Assembly: GCA_013146195.2 (NCBI GenBank)
Contig: CM028384.1
Span: 74,065,990 to 74,129,989, forward strand
Direction of reading: 5' to 3'
Source of the DNA: Codonopsis lanceolata
Taxonomy: Eukaryota; Streptophyta; Magnoliopsida; Asterales; Campanulaceae
Length of the DNA stretch: 64,000 nucleotides
Shown here: piece by piece, positions 60,201 through 64,000 of the stretch
Position numbering within the stretch: the stretch's first letter is position 1
Layout: every line of letters begins with the position of its first letter
The notes under the pieces: generated by a model
Database searches by the model: none
What the model was told of the DNA's origin: nothing
What the model saw: only the letters and a program-made list of their open reading frames with translations
Made by a program: the position numbers and the translations under genes

Positions 60201-63200
60201 AGTATCTTTCAAAGTGGGGACGGCTAACTCTAGTGAAAAATACTCTTTCTAGCCTTACTACTTATTTTATGTCTCTGTTTGTGCTTCCAGTTTCGGTTCG
60301 AGCATATTTGAAAAATTGGAGAGAGATTTCTTGTGGGATGGGTCAACGGAGGTGCGTAAGTTCCATTTGGTTAGGCGGGAGAAAGTTTGTGATAGCATGA
60401 GGAATGGAGGTTTGGGTATTAAAAATCTGAAGTTTTTCAATTTGGCTCTTTTGGGGAAGTGGCTTTGGAGATTTGTGGTGGATAGGAATGCTTGGTGGAG
60501 GAGAGTGGTGGTGAGCTTGTGTGGTGAGGGTGAGCATATGTGGTTTCCGAAGGATGCTTCTTCTTGCCATGGGGTGGGGTTTGGAAAGATGTCAGGAAGG
60601 GTTGCGCTCAGTTTGAGAGACATATTTCTTTTGAGGTTGGTAATGGGTCCAAAGTTAGATTTTGGAAGGATAAATGGTGTGATGACATGGAGTTATGGAG
60701 ATCTTTTCCAGCTTTGTTTAATTTAGCAAGTGAGAAAGATTGCTTAGTTAATTTGATATTGAGTATGGAGGATGTAAAAGTCTCATGGAGTCCCATTGTT
60801 TGGAGAGATCTTCAGGATTGGAAGATGGACTCTTGTGTTAAGTTTTTTGCCAAGCTATACTCTTATTCGATGAGTCAACGGGAGGATAAGGCGGTGTGGG
60901 TGGGCTCAAAGAGGAGAACTTTCTCTGTAAGATCCTATTATCATATTCTCTCTAATAGAGAAAGGATTGTGTTCCCTTGAAGAAGTATTTGGAGAGTGAA
61001 AGCTCCGAGTAGAGTTTTGTTTTTCGCATGGGAAGCTGCTAGAGAAGCCATCTTTACAGGTGATAATTTGTAGAGACGTCAAGTGACCTATGTCAATTGG
61101 TGTTTCATGTGCAAAGGATGTGATGAAAGTGTGAACCACTTCTTGTTGCACTGCCCGATTGCGACTATGCTTTGGAATTCAATGCTTTCTGTTCTCTGTT
61201 ACTTGGGTGATGTCGAGATCTGTCAAAGATCTCCTTTTGAGCAGGTCGTTGTACAAGAGGTGAAGAAGAAGGAATAGCTTTTGGCATGCAGTCCTTTTGG
61301 GTATTTGGTGGATCATATGGAGGGAAAGGAAAAGAAGGGTGTTTGAGGAAGAGGAGAGGACGGTGGACAAGTTGAAGGACGAGCTGCACGTTATTCTTTT
61401 GGGGGGTTGAGGATACTAATTCTTCCAATATGTACAACCTTTCATGTATTGATTTTGTTAATAGTCTTTCTATAGATTAGTTCGTTTGTGCATGCTTAGA
61501 GTTTGTAAAAAGGTCGCGTCTCAACTGTTTAGGTGCTTGGGTATATAATACTTTTATAAAAAAAAAAAGAAGTTGCTGCTTTAGCTACATATATAAGTTA
61601 GCATTTATATATTTTCTTAAAGAATGCAATCACAGAATGGCATTGTTTATCAGCTATTCATTTGTTCACGTTTAGAGATTGTCTATCATAATAAATAAAA
61701 TCATCTTGCTCTTACCATTGTTATTACTAGTGATGAAATCGTAGATATAGTAAATAGGGCTTTCGCTGACTAATTCTTTTGTCTTGTATACAGCCTGTGT
61801 ACAAGGACTCGTCACCTCCTTTGATGCTGTTATTAATTTACTATTTTACTTATAAAAAAATAAATAAAAGACTAGTGATGAAATTTTTTCTTGGTATAAA
61901 AATACCTTACTGTGCTTTTCCTTATGCATGTTTCCGTTACTGGTTTTGCAGCTCGAAATGGCATTTAGAAACAAATTTGGTGAAATCTCTAGCACTTCAG
62001 CTGATGAGGTATGTTGTTATTCCGTTGGTACCAACCTGTTACGCCTTGCGTTTTTCTGTTAGATAGCTGTATTGGATAAAATATTTTACAGTAGCTTTAT
62101 GCCACATTGCCAATGCCAAGAATTTGGGTCTCGACTGAAATTTTCTACTTCAGTATCAATATAAATCATGTTGGTAAGAGCGCTCAGGCAAAGACTTTTA
62201 GGTTCTTGGTTCCAATCCTCATACCAATGGACCATACTTGTCTATCAAAAGAATATAAATCTATTGGTTTTTTTTTTTGTGTTCAGCTTGTTTCTTTCCT
62301 AAGATGCTAAAATTTAAATCTGGGAAGGAAATCGGCCCGACAGATACCTATAATAGCAATATTAATGAAAGCGGAGTAAATCAATGAATGAAAAAAAAAT
62401 GTCACAATTTATGAATTTTTTTGCTTGGCACTTAAATCTCTAGTGTTATAACAACAGTTATGTTGATGGTACTTGAATAAATGGAAAGAAAATGAAATCT
62501 CACTGTAAGAAACAAAGTCTCTCTATACTTGGCCCTAAGGTTTTTGGTGTCTAGTTTGTGATATGCCAGTCATTTCCTTTTGTGAAATATCACAAAAGCT
62601 GTCCTTTTGTGGCTTACATAGCGTGTCTTTTACATGTGTTTGAGAATTTAACTGATGTATTAATGAAGATGCGCCAGCACATTCGTTTTAAATATCCAAA
62701 AAGTGCATTTTTTCTTGACTTAGATAGTTCTTTTACTTGTGTTTGATATTTTTGACAGAATGTATCCATGAAGATGTGCAAGAACATCCTTGTTTGGGTA
62801 GAGGAAAAAACATATTGGATATGTTCCCGTTTTCTCATTTTGGGATTTGAACTGGAGCTATATTCTCCAAGTGAATATTGCATGGTATATTGGTATATAT
62901 ATGTTGTCTTGATCAAGCTTGCGGAGAAAGCACATCTCAGGATGGTAACGAGCAATGAAACTGGTGAGTATTCTGTTTAAAGCTGACACGGTTTCTTATA
63001 ATGTTTTGTAGATACATGTAAAATATTCCATTTTGAGCTGTACATTACAAATGCAAGTTTGGTCAGTCGCTAGTCAGGGTTGTGCTTGAAGATTTCTTGC
63101 AGAAGAAAAAGCTTTTATGGTTAATAGAGCTTTTGATCAAATTACTTTTTGTAATGCACATTATACTAAGTGGAAACTGTATACGTATTGATTATCGATA

Positions 63201-63909
63201 AGAGTCTTGGATCAATTTTTTGTGGATGAACTCTTAGTTTGGCTCTTAGCTTGCAAACGAAACGTGATCCACAGAGATTCAATGTATGTGTGGTCTAGAG
63301 TTGTGCTCATGCTTCATCTTCAGAGAATCAATATATATATATTCTTTAGGCCAGCATGTGATAGTTGCTGTTAGGTTCAATTTCGTTCCTGATTATTAAA
63401 TCTATTTACTTATTGATGTATTCTTGGCCAGCTAAACGCAAGGGGAAGAAGAAACGGGAGTCAGCAAAGGATTTGTCAAGGGATTATCAGATCCCGCCGG
63501 TGGTGATGTTGCTTCAGTGCCACATTTATCTTGCTGAAGGACTGACAATGGTATTGTACTTCTTTACCTAGGAATTTTCCGATCATTTGAATACTTATGC
63601 TAGAAATGCTGAAATATTTATCGTCTGTGCCTCCAGTTACCTAAGCCATCATTAGTAATCATAAATGTGGACTTTATCCTACTTGCTTGGGGGTCTGAAC
63701 ATATAAATGTGTAAACATCTATTCACTTGTATGTATATATGTATTCTGGCATACACACACACACACACACACACACGTGTATATATATTTTCTGGCATGG
63801 GTGTTTACTTTTCCATTTACCAAATGCTTCATTTTTTCAGATGCTTGCTGCTTTGAGGAATGAGCAAAAGGTTCTTCAGTGTCTGGGTCCCTTTAATACT
63901 GAGCAAGAG
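36284..63909 (+). CDS. NAA35: N-alpha-acetyltransferase 35, NatC auxiliary subunit (MAK10 homologue), 3' end beyond window
   Basis: NatC (NAA30, NAA35, NAA38) acetylates the N-terminal Met of proteins starting Met-hydrophobic, at the ribosome; NAA35 is the scaffold subunit. Coding exons, all GT-AG with consistent phase: 36284-36407, 41169-41236, 41820-41975, 42082-42249, 42850-43000, 44826-44905, 53992-54267, 54352-54495, 54920-55054, 55165-55263, 61952-62008, 62759-62963, 63432-63550, 63841-63909. They join into about 617 residues without a stop. The Mak10 signature is in exon 3 (IMDPKMDSG, residues 65-73), preceded by DLRDGELIHGENFNLFAAMS. Exon 4 gives WHKGHSLAQTVFSC and exon 7 HFYHALTCMRRPQGRG. 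Start chosen at the ATG in GAAATGGC, with no upstream frame. Plant homologues are about 720-750 residues, so roughly 110-130 remain outside. Introns 1 (4.8 kb), 6 (9.1 kb) and 10 (6.7 kb) are enlarged by LINEs. The exon 6 donor (AAG, then GTCTTA) is weak. The gene looks intact. Confidence 0.95.
37518..39600 (+). mobile_element. L1-type LINE, 5'-truncated, in NAA35 intron 1
   Basis: Carries the 3' half of an ORF2 with many breaks: AFVGDRQIWDATLIANEM, GLRQGDPLSPFLFIVI, the catalytic FADD box in LLFADDTLVCCDA, then the downstream zinc-binding region (VAFIVWEAARGAILTG, YVNRCYMCKN). The 3' end has GTGTACAAGGACGCGTCACC and an A-rich tail. Flanks AAAGAAAACATGA (37505-37517) and AAAGAAACCATGA (39601-39613) match at 12 of 13 positions, a LINE target duplication. 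Same strand as the host gene. Confidence 0.9.
39614..41168 (+). other. Rest of NAA35 intron 1, nothing further recognised
   Basis: AT-rich intron sequence with no LINE text, no RNA gene and no conserved frame. Ends at the AG before exon 2. Confidence 0.5.
43001..44640 (+). other. NAA35 intron 5 (first part), nothing recognised
   Basis: Intron DNA without supported coding sequence or complete element. Two copies of ACAACCCTACTAGTTTT near 43120 and 43160 flank a poly-T run, a small local duplication. Confidence 0.45.
44641..44750 (+). mobile_element. Minimal LINE 3' tail insertion in NAA35 intron 5
   Basis: A 110-bp insertion holding only the 3' terminus of the same LINE family (TTTGTACATAGGATGCGTCAC, then TTTTTACTTGTCAG and A10). 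It is bounded by the perfect 11-bp duplication AGTACTACAGT at 44630-44640 and 44751-44761. Extreme 5' truncation of this kind is normal for LINE integration. Confidence 0.88.
45415..45445 (-). other. Helitron-type 3' terminus on the minus strand, NAA35 intron 6
   Basis: Read on the - strand: hairpin CCCGTG-TATCG-CACGGG (+ positions 45426-45442) followed by a short spacer and CTAG, then T, which is the canonical Helitron 3' end (hairpin, CTRR, insertion between A and T). The element would extend to higher coordinates; its 5' end (TC on the - strand) was not found. Confidence 0.7.
45708..46045. mobile_element. Harbinger MITE of the 5308-8011 family, NAA35 intron 6
   Basis: 338 bp. The ends GAGCATCCCCATTGC and GCATTGTGGATGCTC are flanked by TTA at 45705-45707 and 46046-46048. 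The left end is identical over 15 bp to that of the autonomous copy, and the right part (GATATATTCTTAAATGGAAT) matches both the autonomous copy and the 11935 derivative. Confidence 0.9.
46049..46627 (+). other. Unassigned intron 6 sequence
   Basis: Includes a 76-codon frame at 46065-46295 with no recognised domain and a relatively GC-rich patch at 46150-46270. It may be captured sequence within the minus-strand Helitron suspected from 45415, but nothing shows it directly. Confidence 0.3.
46628..48188 (+). mobile_element. L1-type LINE, 5'-truncated, subfamily B, NAA35 intron 6
   Basis: Starts just before the reverse-transcriptase FADD box (TTTGCAGATGATACGCTTG) and ends at TATATAATACTTTACTTATC plus A7. 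It has the same text as the 3' half of the large LINE at 55597-61566 (for example GCTTGGTGGAGGAGAGTGG), so it belongs to that subfamily. Frames are broken. The flanks GTTTGAGTAGCTTATATG and GTTGAGTATTAAATG may be a decayed target duplication. Confidence 0.86.
48789..49537 (-). pseudogene. DIT1: Plastid dicarboxylate transporter fragment (2-oxoglutarate/malate translocator, DIT1-like)
   Basis: The last two coding exons of a DIT-type transporter, antisense in NAA35 intron 6. Exon A (49537-49313) reads VGLWIFGGMLNVD, then TWKECIGESVAWDTLTWFAA and YLNKYRLISWFSQTVVK. Exon B (49161-48789) reads FVGGLGFSWQASFD, NGAAHIG, ASALGTPPYLGAMVLAF and GGLTHYGIGSAP, then, one frame over, VFYGANYVPLAKWWGYGF to WWKFLGLW and the normal stop (48791-48789). 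DIT proteins sit in the inner plastid envelope and have about 12 membrane helices; only the last few are present. Defects: one extra C in a CCCC run at GSAP shifts the frame; a small microduplication adds two residues after AAHIG; and the intron donor reads TT instead of GT. The retained intron rules out retroposition. No upstream exons were found. Confidence 0.9.
49538..50674. other. Intron 6 sequence upstream of the DIT1-like fragment, unassigned
   Basis: On the - strand a short exon-like piece near 50277-50205 reads GLYEAPLWDKNCWNES, but it does not match what precedes the DIT exons in the family as I know it. The remainder is AT-rich. Ends at the target duplication of the next LINE. Confidence 0.3.
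50689..52148 (+). mobile_element. L1-type LINE, 5'-truncated, NAA35 intron 6
   Basis: A 1.46-kb 3' portion of the same subfamily as 37518-39600 (GTGGAGGTTTTTAGTTGATAA, then the zinc-binding region and GTGTACAAGGTCGCGCCACC). It is bounded by a perfect 14-bp duplication ATTATTTGTGCTTA at 50675-50688 and 52149-52162. Frames broken by stops and shifts. Confidence 0.92.
52163..53991. other. End of NAA35 intron 6, with gene-like minus-strand block
   Basis: Between 52400 and 53170 the sequence is less AT-rich and, on the - strand, looks like a gene 5' region: a possible ATG in CAAGATGGCGAGGGACG (about 52784), and a 90-codon frame at 53169-52897 with no recognised domain. A 27-bp phrase AGTGAGAGAAGGAGAGAGAG... 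is repeated at 53071 and 53109 (38-bp period). Then AT-rich sequence with TATATA runs (53468-53520) leads to exon 7. Function unknown. Confidence 0.35.
56169..57139. mobile_element. Non-autonomous MULE inserted in the LINE endonuclease region
   Basis: 971 bp with inverted ends TATAGTTGAAAAAAGCG and CGCTTTTTTCAACTAT, flanked by a perfect 9-bp duplication GACAAGGTA (56160-56168 and 57140-57148), the Mutator size. Removing it rejoins the LINE reading ETKLDKVDRNFQLM. Terminal regions are rich in GGCGAG / AGGCGC words, as in the second MULE at 59269. Confidence 0.92.
57958..59133 (+). pseudogene. LINE reverse transcriptase (ORF2 middle part)
   Basis: An uninterrupted 391-codon stretch coding the reverse transcriptase of an L1-type ORF2: KVPGPDGFSMAFFQYCWE, FRPISLVGGVYKLIAKVL, the first catalytic Asp in LDIVKAYDHVNWDF, GLGQGDPLSPFLFIIVMEAL, and the FADD box in LLFADDTLVFCGAN. 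The endonuclease before it and the zinc-binding part after it are out of frame or interrupted (the latter by a MULE), so ORF2 as a whole is dead. It lies in the sense direction inside an NAA35 intron and would be copied into the pre-mRNA. Confidence 0.9.
59269..60079. mobile_element. Second non-autonomous MULE in the same LINE
   Basis: 811 bp with ends CATAGTTGTCAAAGGCG and CGACTTTGACAACTAT, flanked by a perfect 9-bp duplication GCAAGGATG (59260-59268 and 60080-60088). Subterminal text GGCGAGGCGATGAG / CGCCTTTTTGGCGCC resembles that of the 56169 MULE, so the two belong to related families. The interior contains no transposase. Confidence 0.92.
61740..61870 (+). mobile_element. Minimal LINE 3' tail insertion in NAA35 intron 10
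   Basis: 131 bp holding only the 3' terminus of subfamily A (TATACAGCCTGTGTACAAGG, then ACTCGTCACCTCC and an A-rich tail), bounded by the perfect 14-bp duplication ACTAGTGATGAAAT at 61726-61739 and 61871-61884. It lies 150 bp downstream of the large LINE and 80 bp upstream of exon 11. Confidence 0.9.
62009..62758 (+). other. NAA35 intron 11, nothing recognised
   Basis: AT-rich intron between exons 11 and 12 with no element or coding sequence seen. Confidence 0.5.
62964..63431 (+). other. NAA35 intron 12, nothing recognised
   Basis: Intron DNA only. A short (TA)n run is seen near 63330. Confidence 0.5.
63752..63776. repeat. (CA)n microsatellite in NAA35 intron 13
   Basis: About twelve CA units 65 bp before exon 14, followed by GTGTATATATAT. 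Confidence 0.9.
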
Positions 63910-64000
63910 GTAACACTTCCTTCTAGAGGTTATATGTTTGGGCTTTTTTTAGACGGAACCTTAAGCAACTATCTGATTGCTGCTGTTTAACAAATGCAAT

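Larger units (their letters stand above)
55597..61566 (+). mobile_element. L1-type LINE (subfamily B), near-complete ORF2, in NAA35 intron 10
   Basis: The largest LINE here, bounded by the 12-bp duplication AAGAAGTTGCTG (55585-55596 and 61567-61578). About 4.2 kb after removing two nested MULEs. It holds the end of ORF1 (MLVGVSDKGKGL to about 55853), the endonuclease start (ILSWNVRGLNDVDKRG, after 56049), GDFNVVRFPYERSG and ISDHVP (57430-57697), the reverse transcriptase (see separate entry), and the zinc-binding tail (YVNWCFMCKGCDESVNHF). The 3' end TATATAATACTTTTAT leads to an A-rich tail. It is 5'-truncated and inactive. Confidence 0.93.

Overview
This is nuclear DNA from a flowering plant, most likely a eudicot. 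It is AT-rich, its genes are split by GT-AG introns, and it carries dense layers of plant transposon families: Stowaway MITEs beginning CTCCCTCCGTCC, PIF/Harbinger, Mutator-like (MULE), hAT, Helitron, L1-type LINE and tRNA-derived SINE. No bacterial or organellar gene order is present. The species cannot be fixed from the sequence alone.

Only two host genes are supported, both on the + strand. (1) A complete four-exon heptahelical protein gene (HHP, PAQR/adiponectin-receptor family) lies at 13781-16085, with a TATA box, a CT-rich leader holding a 17-residue upstream ORF, and an AATAAA signal. (2) The gene for NAA35/MAK10, the auxiliary subunit of the NatC N-terminal acetyltransferase, starts at 36284. 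I could place fourteen coding exons up to 63909, about 617 residues; the 3' end is outside the window. A third host-derived sequence, the last two coding exons of a plastid dicarboxylate transporter (DIT1-like), lies antisense inside NAA35 intron 6 and is a pseudogene fragment.

Layout. 1-5300: gene-free, with Stowaway MITEs and degenerate repeats. 5308-8011: a decayed autonomous PIF/Harbinger element with a broken transposase. Two deletion derivatives of the same family lie at 11935-12753 and 45708-46045. 8-13.6 kb: MITEs, an antisense SINE, simple repeats. 13.6-16.3 kb: HHP gene. 16.4-17.4 kb: a Harbinger-like element. 18.46-28.12 kb: a decayed autonomous Helitron with recognisable HUH Rep, two-tyrosine motif and PIF1-type helicase pieces, carrying internal tandem repeats, an LTR-like pair and a hAT-like MITE. 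28.7-36.0 kb: about four same-direction copies of an unclassified ~0.85-kb repeat, interrupted by hAT elements, a SINE and a palindrome. 36.28 kb to the end: NAA35, whose introns 1, 6 and 10 are swollen by L1-type LINEs, all in the sense direction. The largest LINE (intron 10) was itself invaded by two MULEs with related ends and exact 9-bp target duplications.

How it fits together: the two genes are functionally unrelated neighbours, and most of the window records nested transposition. Target-site duplications give firm boundaries for most of the young insertions and allow the order of insertion to be read. I saw no gene cluster that would make a new multi-gene system. The most noteworthy items are the gene fragment in an intron near a Helitron-type end, the unclassified repeat family, and the regular invasion of NAA35 introns.
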